Assembly: GCF_047496725.1 (NCBI RefSeq)
Contig: NW_027328671.1
Location: forward strand, 434,001 to 498,000
Direction: 5' to 3'
Origin: Anoplolepis gracilipes
Taxonomy: Eukaryota > Arthropoda > Insecta > Hymenoptera > Formicidae
DNA length: 64,000 bases
This document shows, in pieces, positions 47,113 through 56,168 of this stretch. The position numbers and the translations under genes were made by a program. The notes beneath the pieces were generated by a model. That model did not search any database and was not told the origin of the DNA. It saw only the letters and a program-made list of their open reading frames with translations. Positions within the stretch are counted from its first letter, which is position 1. Every line of letters begins with the position of its first letter.

Positions 47113-48880
47113 AATAATCCATTATAAATAATAAAACTGTTATGCGCTGAGGTAAAACAGAATGCAATATTGTAATTATAACTGCCTGATTAATTTTCTC
47201 TTAATTATAAACTAAAGTGCATTCAGTTGATTTCGTCACAAAATATATATACTCAAGATCTATCGTTCTTGAACTTTTTACAGGGATATATAAAAACACT
47301 CCAAATGCATATATACATATACAAGTATAGATAAAGTAATTTTGGTATCTGATGTTCTCTTATGTTATTCTTAAGTTCATTCTTCTTATTTCTACCACGA
47401 GGGCGGAGAGAAGCACCTTTTTTCTTTCCTTTATATACCATAAGGGATCGTTTCATCTAGATGATCAAATATATATTTGTTTACTTGTCATACATATAAG
47501 TGCGAAGAAGTCTAACTTGTGTAAATCAAATCAATCAACGTTCGTGAAAATTAAAAGATACCTACAATAATTTTTTCAAATGCTTTAAAATATTTAAAAA
47601 ATATCAAATATAAAAAATATTAGCTTTAAAATATTTGAAATTCTAATATGTGTGATTTAACTTTTATTCAATTAATAAATAACCTATGATTTTATTTTTA
47701 TTATATAACAGAAAAAACATAATTTTTAACTTTTATTTATTATATAATAAAGAAACTAAATGCAACAATGAATGAGTTATATATTTTTTGAATATATAGG
47801 CATGAGAGTATGAAATATAAATGTATATCCAATATATTACGAACATGTGTATATTTAGAGAATAAATCAATGGTTATCACATACGCATATATATATATAT
47901 ATATATACAATGCTGTGTAAATTCACCGAGTGCAAAAGGTTAAAAGAAATATAAAACTGTGTTGAATATTCTAACAACTTGAATTTGGATTAAATTTTTA
48001 ATTAATCAATTGTCAAGACGTTTCTTTTAATCACAATATTATATGCGCGTCTATTTTCCATATAAATTTTTGTATTACAAATATGGTACAGTTTACGATT
48101 GATCTGCCAACTCAGATTTTTGTCATACTCCTATTCAAAAGCATGTTCGAAGTCTTTGATCTCTATCTTATTGATCTCCTCGGCACTCTGTTATACCGAG
48201 TCGCGTATTTCTAACTACCTCGAGACATCGACGCTGAAAATCCTTCAGAAGATCGCTTGATTTTCTGAAGGAAAATGTATATCTCTGCTAATTTATCCGG
48301 TTACCAAAGCTATATGGTAATACGCAATATCAAGTCTGAAGGCAGGAAGAGAAGAGATTGTAAGAATGAATGTCCAATGAGGAAATTTATATTCAACTTG
48401 TTTCTTCGATATTATTTTTAATAGTACTACTCTGTAAAATATTTATCATAAAATATTTGATATGAAAGTTTTCTTTGAAAAACATGGTGTCAAATTGTTC
48501 ATTAATCAAAGATCAAATAGAGACGATTTTCAGTTAAAGGAGAGGTGTCAATAAGGCCGTTTTTTGGCCCACGTCAGAATCGCTCTAAAGTGTGGTATTT
48601 TCTTCCTGCCGATGTAGCTCACAACCTCCTTGAACCATTTGCTGTCCGAGCAATTAGAGGCTGAGAATGGGCAACTTGAAATCTCAAAAATCAATGGAGT
48701 CTTTCACATGGTTGTAGTGCCGGTCTCATTTCAGTATGCTATTGTTGAGCTTTCATCACTATATTTTCTCAAAAACTACTAGAGTATGCGCTGCTTTAAA
48801 TACGAAAGAAAGCTCATCTGACCTTCATGCATTCAAGATAGAATCAAGCCTGATAAGTAGGTATAATAAGAGAGTTCTAA
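47111..48880. other. Gene-free stretch
   Basis: No supported gene. A small hairpin (CCTTCAGAA ... TTCTGAAGG, near 48,250) and a less AT-rich segment at 48,540-48,720 of unknown origin are present. The left boundary of the Polinton may lie here or just to the right; no terminal repeat could be paired because the right end is outside the window. Confidence 0.5.
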
Positions 48881-49150
48881 TCCAGGGATCTGAGGGGGGG
48901 TGAGGTAAGCGGGGGGGACGAGGCGAGGTACCTCGGCCCCCCCCCGCACTGACGGGGGGAGGGGGGGAGTCCCCCTCAATCGCGGGGGGAAGGGGCAAAT
49001 GTCCCCCTTAGACTGAGGGGGAAGGGGGAGGTACCAAATGCCCACCCCCAGATTAAGGGGAGGGTGGTACCAAACATCCCCTGATTTAGAGGGGGAGAGG
49101 GGGGGGGCATACATATGGTTCCGCACGTGGAGGAAGTGTCCTCTCCGAAT
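48881..49150. repeat. G/C-run-rich tract with G-quadruplex potential
   Basis: More than ten runs of four to nine G on the + strand (and C runs) occur in ~270 bp, arranged as short repeats of the type 'CCCCCTYARWYKGGGGG' with hairpin potential. Strikingly GC-rich in an AT-rich neighbourhood. Minus-strand frames here (Pro/Arg/Thr rich) are compositional. Confidence 0.8.
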
Positions 49151-49257
49151 GACTGCGGAGGTCTGACGATGAGAGAGAGGAATGTCAACTGTTATAGATA
49201 AAATAATCACCCCACTCTGTTTATTCATAATGTATATTTGCAATAAATAATTACGTT

Positions 49258-49510
49258 CGCAACGCGGTAGAGGGAGACGGTGCGATAGACGTCCGCAACG
49301 TGGTAGAGGGAGACGGTGCGATAGACGTCCGCAACGTGGTAGAGGGAGAAGGTGCTATAGGCGTTCGCAACGCGGTAGAGGGAGAAGGTGCTATAGACGT
49401 TCGCAACGCGGTAGAGGGAGACGGTGCGATAGACGTCCGCAACGTGGTAGAGGGAGACGGTGCGATAGACGTTCGCAACGTGGTAGAGGGAGACGGTGCT
49501 ATAGGCGTTC
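49258..49510. repeat. 36-bp minisatellite, about seven copies
   Basis: Contiguous 36-bp units of the form CGCAACGTGGTAGAGGGAGA, then CGGTGCGATAGACGTY. Both strands stay open (12-residue repeats such as VEGDGAIDVRNV or APSPSTTLRTSI), but only because the unit is a multiple of three. Confidence 0.9.
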
Positions 49511-50100
49511 TATATAGCGTAGGACAAGGAGAGTATGACGTGGTGTGAGAAGGAAAGCGCTGTATGTGTATGACAAGGGAGTGCATGATGATAGGAAAAG
49601 GAGGGCATGATGGTAAGAAAAGGAGAGCATGATGGTAGGAAAAGGAGATATGGGTGCGAGAGAAAAGAATAGAGAGGAAGAAGGATAGCGTGTTATGGGG
49701 TGCGAGAGAAAGAATAGAGAGGAATGAGGATAGCGGAGGCGCGATAAGACGGAGGCTAAGGCGTACGCGAGAAAAAAGATAATTTTCGCATGTTAAGTTT
49801 TTTTTATAATATTATATGTTATCTTATTATCTAATTATATCTAATACAGAAGAAGAAGGATGGGATAGATGATGAAGGTGGATAAGTAATAAATATATAT
49901 ATATATATAAATTTAACATAAATTTTATTTAAAAAGTGTGTATGTGTATACATATAAAGTGTGTGTGTGTGTGCGTTTGTGCATGTATTAAAATTATTAT
50001 AATATAAAAAAGAATTAAAATTGTAATAGAAAATTGAAAAAATTAAAATATAAAAAAGAATTAAAATTATAGTAGAAAATTTTAAAAAATTAAAATAATG
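49511..50100. repeat. Purine-rich degenerate repeats and AT-rich spacer
   Basis: 'GACAAGGAGAGYAYGATG' and 'GGTAGGAAAAGGAGA' motifs recur here, again at 51.78-52.0 kb and at 55.06-55.19 kb, always between convergent or spaced Polinton genes. From 49.8 kb the sequence becomes AT-rich with short TA and TG runs. Confidence 0.6.
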
Positions 50101-50185
50101 ATCTAGGGTAGCAGCTCTGAAACAGAAAAAACATTTTTATTAGTACTTTAAAAATATTTTCTAAAATGATAAAAATTATAAATAC

Positions 50186-50716
50186 TCACAATCTATTCGG
50201 AGTCTCTCTCTCTCTCTCTCTCTCATCTGACGACCTGGAGTCCTCCTGCAGAGTTTCGGGGAGCCACGGTTCCTCTGTCTCCCACACCTCATACGGAAGC
50301 TCACCAAAGAGTTTCCGCAAACAAAGACGATCCTCGTTAAACTGAGGAGTCACCTCCTCGCGCCTCCGGTTCTCGGGAGTGTCACCCCAAAGATCGTCAC
50401 GCACCCATGCGTATAACTCTCTCTCGTGGCGCCGGAACATCCTTTTAATTTGTCTATCATAAATATTTACGAATCCCTTAATTTTTACATCAGCCTGTGA
50501 CTCGTACTGTAAAAAAAACTTTATTATTAGTACTATTAGTAACGCTATTAGTGCCAATATTATTTTTAAAAAATAAATACTTACGTTTTTAAATGCTACT
50601 ATATTTAGCACAACTCTTATTAATTCATGTGCGAGATCCCTCATCGTCCTTGCCAAATAACGCCAGTTTTGAGTAAAAATTATATCCACTAACGAACACA
50701 TCTCGTGGTGTGGCAT
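50186..50716 (-). CDS. Unknown Polinton-region protein with a candidate 78-nt intron
   Basis: 176 codons from ATG at 50,716. No family recognised. The N-terminal part (SLVDIIFTQNWRYLARTMRD) and the acidic C-terminal part (LCLRKLFGELPYEVWETEEP) look like real protein. Between them lies a Leu/Ile-rich stretch that coincides with a GTAAGT...TTTTACAG segment (50,507-50,584). It is 78 nt, so the frame stays open whether or not it is removed, and the stretch may be intron, not a membrane helix. A second GTGAGT...TTTCAG pair (50,117-50,189) spans the stop codon. The ORF overlaps the end of the frame at 50.63-50.85 kb. Confidence 0.55.
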   Translation of the reverse strand: MPHHEMCSLVDIIFTQNWRYLARTMRDLAHELIRVVLNIVAFKNVSIYFLKIILALIALLIVLIIKFFLQYESQADVKIKGFVNIYDRQIKRMFRRHERELYAWVRDDLWGDTPENRRREEVTPQFNEDRLCLRKLFGELPYEVWETEEPWLPETLQEDSRSSDERERERETPNRL

Positions 50717-50849
50717 CCTTAAAACTTGCGCACTTTAGTCGTTCACAGACTAACACAGTCTTGATGAAAGTTCTAACGGAGTTAGCCAACGTCTCGGGAA
50801 AGAAAAGTAGGGGATGTGTAGCAGCATCTAGGCTTAAATTACACAGCAA
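50625..50849 (-). CDS. Unknown small frame upstream of the 50.2-50.7 kb gene
   Basis: About 74 codons without a clear ATG start: HPLLFFPETLANSVRTFIKT, then VCERLKCASFKDATP. The first ~45 codons look protein-like. The part overlapping the next gene does not, so the two may be one gene split by a frame change near 50,715. Unknown family. Confidence 0.4.
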   Translation of the reverse strand: MLCNLSLDAATHPLLFFPETLANSVRTFIKTVLVCERLKCASFKDATPRDVFVSGYNFYSKLALFGKDDEGSRT

Positions 50850-51180
50850 GGTCGATAGACAAAAGATCCTTTGAGCCTTTTTCAGTTTTTTTCAACACAT
50901 GTGTGTATGCATTAAATGAGTTATGTACAAATCGCTTTCTTCTTTCTTCTAAAAAGGCTTTCCTTCTTATTCTTTTTACCAGTCGCAGCCTAATTTTTTT
51001 AAGATACCTCATTTCCGGAATATGTTTTAATCGCGTACGTTCTATATCGGTATTTTCATCAATTAAATCACATAAAAAATCTATTTCGTCACGGATCTTG
51101 AAAAACAGTTCTAACGATCTTGTATAAGTCTTTGGTAAACCAATTTCACGATTTTGTAAAAATTGCACTACAGAATTCAT
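50839..51180 (-). CDS. Unknown small protein, tandem copy 2 (MNSVVQFLQNREIGL)
   Basis: 113 codons. Shares with the next gene the start MNSVVQFLQNREIGLPKTYT, RSL-LFF-IRD-IDFLCD, and FLEERRKRFVHNSF. The middle is rich in Lys/Arg and looks helical. The C-terminus differs (HVLKKTEKGSKDLLSIDLAV). The start ATG is preceded by the same ~25-bp segment as copy 1. Function unknown; not seen outside this block. Confidence 0.6.
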   Translation of the reverse strand: MNSVVQFLQNREIGLPKTYTRSLELFFKIRDEIDFLCDLIDENTDIERTRLKHIPEMRYLKKIRLRLVKRIRRKAFLEERRKRFVHNSFNAYTHVLKKTEKGSKDLLSIDLAV

Positions 51181-51203
51181 AGCACTACCGAAGGCGTTGT
51201 AGT

Positions 51204-51494
51204 TTAATGTGTGTGTGTATCAAATGAGTTATGTACAAATCGCTTTCTTCTTTCTTCTAAAAAGTCTATCCTTCTTTCTTTTTTTATCTGTAACAGCCTC
51301 TCTTTTCGAAGATACTTTATTTCCGCAACAACAGGATCTTCAAATTGCATAAGTTCTATATCGGTATTTTCATTGACCACATCACATAAAAAATCTATAT
51401 CGTCACGGATCTCGAAAAACAGTTTTAACGATCTTGTATAAGTCTTTGGTAAACCAATTTCGCGATTTTGCAAAAATTGCACTACAGAATTCAT
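51204..51494 (-). CDS. Unknown small protein, tandem copy 1
   Basis: 96 codons, paralogous to 50,839-51,180. The start-to-start distance is 314 bp. The conserved positions are charged or aromatic and several differences between copies are synonymous or conservative, suggesting the copies were coding after duplication. It ends in a THTH tail at a CA microsatellite that may have shifted the original end. Function unknown. Confidence 0.6.
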   Translation of the reverse strand: MNSVVQFLQNREIGLPKTYTRSLKLFFEIRDDIDFLCDVVNENTDIELMQFEDPVVAEIKYLRKERLLQIKKERRIDFLEERRKRFVHNSFDTHTH

Positions 51495-51498
51495 GGCA

Positions 51499-51750
51499 CT
51501 ATCGAAGACGTTGTAGTTTAGGCGATACTAAATTATTCAAAAGCTCGAGCACCGTGTGTGCGGCTGTCGTATGATGAAATCTAATCAAATGTATACAATG
51601 ATTGAAATATTCGGTTACAAATGTATACGCCAAAGCGTGAGATAAAAATTTTTGGCTAAATGATAACATAAACAGACCGTTGACGGTACGGATGTTTGCG
51701 CTAAAGAATAATGTGCCGCACAGTGGGTGGGCATTATCATGTATATTTGA
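51499..51750 (-). pseudogene. 3' part of an unknown gene, no start codon
   Basis: An open frame of 83 codons runs from 51,750 to TAG at 51,499 and ends five bases before the ATG of the next gene, as in a compact gene block. Features: HPLCGTLFFSANIRTVNGLF and HALAYTFVTEYFNHC, then HTVLELLNNLV. The 5' side is preceded by TTTATAG, a possible acceptor, or is cut off by the purine-rich repeats that begin at 51,776. No family recognised. Confidence 0.4.
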
Positions 51751-51775
51751 CTATAAATGTAAATAATAAATATAA

Positions 51776-52000
51776 TCAGGCGTTCTATAGTACGATGTGG
51801 TGTATGTGTAGGACAAGGAGAGCACGATGGTAGGAAAAGGAGATATGGGTGCGAGAGAAAAGAATAGCGTGCATGGTGAGAGAAAGAATAGAGAGGAAGG
51901 AGAGCGCGCATGGTGAGAAAAGGACAGCGCTATAGACGTAGGACAAGGAGAGTATGATGTGTAAGGAAAGGAGAGAGCATGATGGTAAGGAAAGAAGGTG
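51776..52000. repeat. Purine-rich degenerate repeats, second block
   Basis: Same motifs as at 49.5-49.7 kb and 55.06-55.19 kb ('GTAGGACAAGGAGAG', 'GTGCGAGAGAAAAGAATAG'). The minus-strand Ser/Pro/Tyr frames across it are repeat artefacts. Confidence 0.7.
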
Positions 52001-52103
52001 ACAAGTAAAAGAAATATATAAATGTATAAAAATTCCAAATTTATTTAAAATTAAAAAAAATTTAATTACAGAATATAGAAAATAATACTTGAACTATAGT
52101 TTT

Positions 52104-52625
52104 TTAATGTAAATATGGGTTGATTGAACCTTCATGATGATGATTCGACCACCAATTGAATATTTTAAATACATTTTGTAAAGCGCAATTTCGTACATGT
52201 CTATCGCAACGCAGAGTAGCATCTAATTTATCTAAAGCTGGAACGTCGTCATAGTCGTTATCCAATGTCTCGATAATAAGACCGATTCTCGCATCGTCTT
52301 CCAGTAAATTTGCCAACCATTCTCGTTTTTCATGTCCTTTGACATACACTCGAGAAGATGTATCTTTCAACGTCACAGCCTCAGTGATTAAACGTTTAGC
52401 CATGTAGTATGGAACGTTTCCATCTTCCCATTGCAGATTGTGATGTTTTCCAACCAACCATGCAACCTGAGATCTCTCAGACCTTGTGAGCAAACGAAAT
52501 GGTGCAAGACTCGTAAAAATATAATGAGAGAGTACAGATCCCTTCGTCAAAATCGCAACTTCTTTCACGATAAATTTTTTATCGATAATAAATCCTTGAA
52601 GATCCACAAACGTTGGCACAACCAT
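52104..52625 (-). CDS. Conserved Polinton-associated protein, possible RNase H-fold nuclease relative
   Basis: 173 codons. Begins FVDLQGFIIDKKFIVKEVAI, resembling the first strand pair (D-x-Q/E) of DEDD/RNase H-like exonucleases. It continues with NLQWEDGNVPYYMAKRLI, a VYVKGHEKREWLANLL segment and a C-terminal cysteine/histidine-containing CALQNVFKIFNWW. The order resembles an uncharacterised family that recurs in arthropod genomes near viral-type genes. Nuclease activity is inference only. It lies just downstream of the capsid gene on the same strand. Confidence 0.6.
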   Translation of the reverse strand: MVVPTFVDLQGFIIDKKFIVKEVAILTKGSVLSHYIFTSLAPFRLLTRSERSQVAWLVGKHHNLQWEDGNVPYYMAKRLITEAVTLKDTSSRVYVKGHEKREWLANLLEDDARIGLIIETLDNDYDDVPALDKLDATLRCDRHVRNCALQNVFKIFNWWSNHHHEGSINPYLH

Positions 52626-52817
52626 AATGAAGAGATATTAGCGAGAACTACGACGACGAACGACTGACGACTACGACGACGAACGACTGACGTTAATCAT
52701 CGAGTATCGCAAGTTTTTATGTTATATGATCCGGTATGCGATTCTCCAATTTCGTTTACAGAAGAATCGAACGTTGGTTGGTTGGCTGATAAGACGAGCG
52801 TTCCTGCCAGTGTTGAT
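52626..52817. other. Spacer between the capsid gene and the conserved protein gene
   Basis: About 190 bp with a short CGACGAACGACTGACGACTA direct repeat upstream of the ATG at 52,625. Probably its 5' flank. Confidence 0.5.
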
Positions 52818-54017
52818 TCATGAAATTTTACGTACTACGTTCGTTAGAGGATTGTATTCGACAACGCGATCATGCAAAATGAGACAATAAGCGGTAGTGT
52901 TTGCCGGCACATTTTCTTTACAATCAAATTCTATTCTTACGTCTACGGTAGCATTTTTCACCGATTCGTTTTGTCGAGAACAATCGATGATTACAAACGG
53001 ACCGTAAAGTAGAAACAGTGAGACGGTGAGGCTCGGTTCGAGGTACTCGTATCCGTAATAGTTTTTGTAGAAACGCGCGTACGTGTCGTGTAGAATCGAC
53101 CATCTGTTTTTATCGAAATCCAGATTCATATCGTCGTACGGATAACATTCCGAGTTCAGATAAAGTTTCACGTTTGTTAATTTGCAGTCGTCGAATTTAC
53201 TCATATCCTCGAGCATAACATTCTTCCGACCTGTCTGCAGAGCAAAGATAACGTATCGTGGTTTCTCCAGCTGAGTCGCGGTCTTAATGGCCCACGAATG
53301 CTTGGTTGTACGCTGCAACAGCGGAAACTCGTACAGATCCCACGAGCGAAAACCCATGCTGAGGTAGCGTCCGCTTTCCAGAGCGCGCAGCATAGACAAC
53401 TTCTTAATTTCACTCAACAGCACATGTGGCATTCGCCATTGTATCTTGAATATGTTGATCACAGGCTCCACCACCGAAGCTCCAACCAGACAATTGTTGT
53501 CATTGCGCGATCGTATTAAGATCAACTCGTGACGAGCGTTAATTACTATGCGTCTGTAATCCTCGCAAAATCCCAATAACATGTAGAGCGGTACGCAAAA
53601 ATTAAAATGTCCATTTACAGTAGTTGGATCACTCCAGCCAGCATTTCTCATAATCACGCTTTTATCGGATGATATTGTTACATAGTTTTTGAGCATACTC
53701 ATTATTCCCACGTTTCTGTTGCGATCAATCTCCACGCCATTGAGTTCGTATCGAATCTCGTCAAACATGAATGCTACGCAATTATTTTGCAGTACCACAT
53801 TAGATCCGTCAGTTGGATTGTTTATCTTCAATTCTCCCTCGATGTATAAGAAACTCTCGTACGGTAATGTATACAGATCCTGTTGTTGTATGGGTATTCT
53901 TATCTCGTCACTGTGTCCGAACGTTGTGTTGGCGAATGGGTTGTATGCGTGAGTCTCAATCTTGACGATGCGATCGTCAAAGATCGGTTCGTCCGCGATG
54001 TTGAGAATGTCAGTCAT
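52818..54017 (-). CDS. Polinton major capsid protein (double jelly-roll type)
   Basis: 399 codons, complete from ATG at 54,017. Polinton capsid features include the start MTDILNIADEPIFDDRIVK, IRIPIQQQDLYTLPYESFLY, the strand pair around YELNGVEIDRNRNVGIMS, and NWRSWDLYEF-like segments in the first half. The second half contains the YGYEYLEPSLTV and VDVRIEFDCKENVPANTTAY strands of the second jelly roll. Length and layout fit the family (~400-600 residues, short type). It would form the trimeric capsomers of a virion-like particle. The frame is intact with no stop, next to the penton-like gene on the same strand, as in other Polintons. Confidence 0.8.
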   Translation of the reverse strand: MTDILNIADEPIFDDRIVKIETHAYNPFANTTFGHSDEIRIPIQQQDLYTLPYESFLYIEGELKINNPTDGSNVVLQNNCVAFMFDEIRYELNGVEIDRNRNVGIMSMLKNYVTISSDKSVIMRNAGWSDPTTVNGHFNFCVPLYMLLGFCEDYRRIVINARHELILIRSRNDNNCLVGASVVEPVINIFKIQWRMPHVLLSEIKKLSMLRALESGRYLSMGFRSWDLYEFPLLQRTTKHSWAIKTATQLEKPRYVIFALQTGRKNVMLEDMSKFDDCKLTNVKLYLNSECYPYDDMNLDFDKNRWSILHDTYARFYKNYYGYEYLEPSLTVSLFLLYGPFVIIDCSRQNESVKNATVDVRIEFDCKENVPANTTAYCLILHDRVVEYNPLTNVVRKIS

Positions 54018-54210
54018 CGTTCAAATGTTTCGCACCGCGAATCCCAAAGATTGTAAAAACGCAACGTTTGATGCGTTCAATTTCTTTTTCTTAGCGCAAG
54101 ATTGCGTATTAGCAAATCTCTGATGTTGTTGTTGTTGTTGTCGTCACGGGCGTCGTAAAAATTGTGTTGTCTCTCACGTCTTTCGATCCGTTCAGCACGA
54201 GCATCACACG
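54018..54210. other. Spacer between penton-like and capsid genes
   Basis: About 190 bp with a (GTT)n stretch at 54,126-54,142. No gene; probably the 5' region of the capsid transcript. Confidence 0.5.
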
Positions 54211-54966
54211 CTAATTTTGTCGCCGTCGTACATGCACTCTAATGGTGATCTCTTCTCCTCGAAAATCGAGTAATCGTCCTTCCTGATCGACAACGCGTAA
54301 CGTTAAATCCGTAATGCTCCGTACGATGATCGGTAGGTAAATGATGTGCGCCGGTGTTTCCGATATCTTATATCCTGGTGGTACCCTCGGTGAAAATTCA
54401 TGTATCGTATGAACGAGTTTACCGTTGTTGTACGCACCCGCGGTGACATTACATTCGACGCGGATAATGTTCACGTTGATAATGTTAATCGGCACGTCCG
54501 ACTCATACCATTTTCGCGGCTGCAGTATACGGTTCGAGAATCCTAGCAGCGATCCAATGTTGTTAGGCTTGCTAAAATTTATTCTGTAGGCGCATTTGAT
54601 CTCGCTCCGCATCGTATTGTAATTAGCGCGGAGCACTATCGGCCATTCTCCAGCCTCGAAGTCATCGTCGTCAGTTTGTTTTTTATCACCATCACGAACT
54701 GCGTGTTGCGAACGTTTTCGTGAAATTGTTTTTTTCAAAAATTCATGTATCGCTTGCAGCTCGTACGATCCCTCGGGAATCGTAATTTCCGCATCGTCTT
54801 TGCCAAAGTAAAATTTATTATTCGAGGAATTCACGTTCGATATCGTGTGATAACTCTCAAAATCCGCTAGACCGAGTTCGTATTCACCATCGCTTAAATC
54901 TACGGTGGGCGAGTAATTTGCCGCGAGAACGCTGCTCTTCCCAGTCAGCGTGAATGTCATAGACAT
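54211..54966 (-). CDS. Penton-like minor capsid protein
   Basis: 252 codons from the first ATG (54,966). Begins MSMTFTLTGKSSVLAANYSP, then DGEYELGLADFESYHTISN, IPEGSYELQAIHEFLKK, RINFSKPNNIGSLLGFSNRI and a C-terminal beta-rich SITDLTLRVVDQEGRLLDF. These segments match the single-jelly-roll minor capsid protein of arthropod Polintons ('IPEGSYEL..I..FL', 'GSLLGFS.R.L'). It would occupy the five-fold vertices. Intact frame. Confidence 0.75.
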   Translation of the reverse strand: MSMTFTLTGKSSVLAANYSPTVDLSDGEYELGLADFESYHTISNVNSSNNKFYFGKDDAEITIPEGSYELQAIHEFLKKTISRKRSQHAVRDGDKKQTDDDDFEAGEWPIVLRANYNTMRSEIKCAYRINFSKPNNIGSLLGFSNRILQPRKWYESDVPINIINVNIIRVECNVTAGAYNNGKLVHTIHEFSPRVPPGYKISETPAHIIYLPIIVRSITDLTLRVVDQEGRLLDFRGEEITIRVHVRRRQN

Positions 54967-55059
54967 GTTGACCAAACTGTTTAACGAATACTAAATTAAA
55001 TAGCGGAATGTATGTCTTTAAATTCGCGTGCATCGACCGCTCGGAAAAATTGCGAGCAC

Positions 55060-55192
55060 AATAGAGCGTATGACAAGGAGAGTACGATGTAGTGTAAGAA
55101 GGAAGGCGCTATAGGCGTAGGACAAGGAGAGCATAATGGTGGGAAAAGGGCAGCGCTATAGACGTAGCATAAGGAGAGTATGATGTGTAAGG
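55060..55192. repeat. Purine-rich degenerate repeats, third block
   Basis: 'GACAAGGAGAGTACGATG' and 'GGCGCTATAGRCGTAG' motifs shared with 49.5-49.7 and 51.8-52.0 kb, running directly into the GA microsatellite. Confidence 0.75.
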
Positions 55193-55586
<394 letters not shown>

Positions 55587-55692
55587 CTGCAGTAAAAGAA
55601 ATATAAACGTAACTTATTAAGATATTAAAAGTATTCTTGACACATTTCCAATAAACTATACATTTTCGATTAAAAAATATATCAATGTAACA

Positions 55693-55725
<33 letters not shown>

Positions 55726-55794
55726 ATATACAGGAAGAAGGATAGGATTTTATAAAGAAGATACATAGCGATATATATGTTTAATATATATTTT
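55587..55794. other. AT-rich spacer downstream of the protease gene
   Basis: Contains an (ATT)n run at about 55,698-55,722. No gene. Confidence 0.6.
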
Positions 55795-56166
55795 TTATTT
55801 AAATTCACATGCATCGACCGTTCGGAGAAACTGCAAGCACAATTGTCCGCAGATGCTTTGATTATAAGTTTGATAGGATGTATGATTATAATCTATTTTT
55901 GACACATTTAAATATCGTATCAATTCATTCGGCGGACGAAGATTGCCAAAACTGTCAAAATATATAGCGCGATTCCCTCTCTTTGCATACGCTACCCAGT
56001 GAGTACCCGAGCCTTTAGCGTTATCCAAATTTATGATACCGCTCTCGTTTCGATATACACCACCGATCGGTAATGAGTCACGCATAAAAACGCCTCTAAA
56101 ATACGGAATGCGCATACGTTTTGCTAGTTGCAGCAGTTGTACGTTGGTAGTTGCACCCTCTGGCAT
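55795..56166 (-). CDS. Adenain-type cysteine protease
   Basis: 123 codons from ATG at 56,166, which lies two bases after the stop of the upstream gene. The open frame continues upstream, but that part overlaps the PLA2-like gene in another frame and lacks family features, so the short start is preferred. The catalytic set of adenovirus-type proteases is present: His56 in GTHWVAY, Asp71 in IYFDSFGNL, and a Gln plus Cys106 in YNQSICGQLC. It would process capsid precursors during assembly. It is shorter than adenovirus protease (~200 residues) but near the size of Polinton enzymes. Confidence 0.85.
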   Translation of the reverse strand: MPEGATTNVQLLQLAKRMRIPYFRGVFMRDSLPIGGVYRNESGIINLDNAKGSGTHWVAYAKRGNRAIYFDSFGNLRPPNELIRYLNVSKIDYNHTSYQTYNQSICGQLCLQFLRTVDACEFK

Positions 56167-56168
56167 TT

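Noticed and set aside
48833..49243. 136-codon Pro/Arg-rich minus-strand frame
   Set aside because: Composition follows the G/C-run tract; no family features and no start context.
49251..49586. 36-bp repeats as a CRISPR array or a 12-residue repeat protein
   Set aside because: The units are contiguous with no spacers and the genome is eukaryotic. Both strands stay open only because 36 is a multiple of three.
51615..52038. Minus-strand Ser/Pro/Tyr-rich frames
   Set aside because: They run across the purine-rich repeat block and change frame with it.
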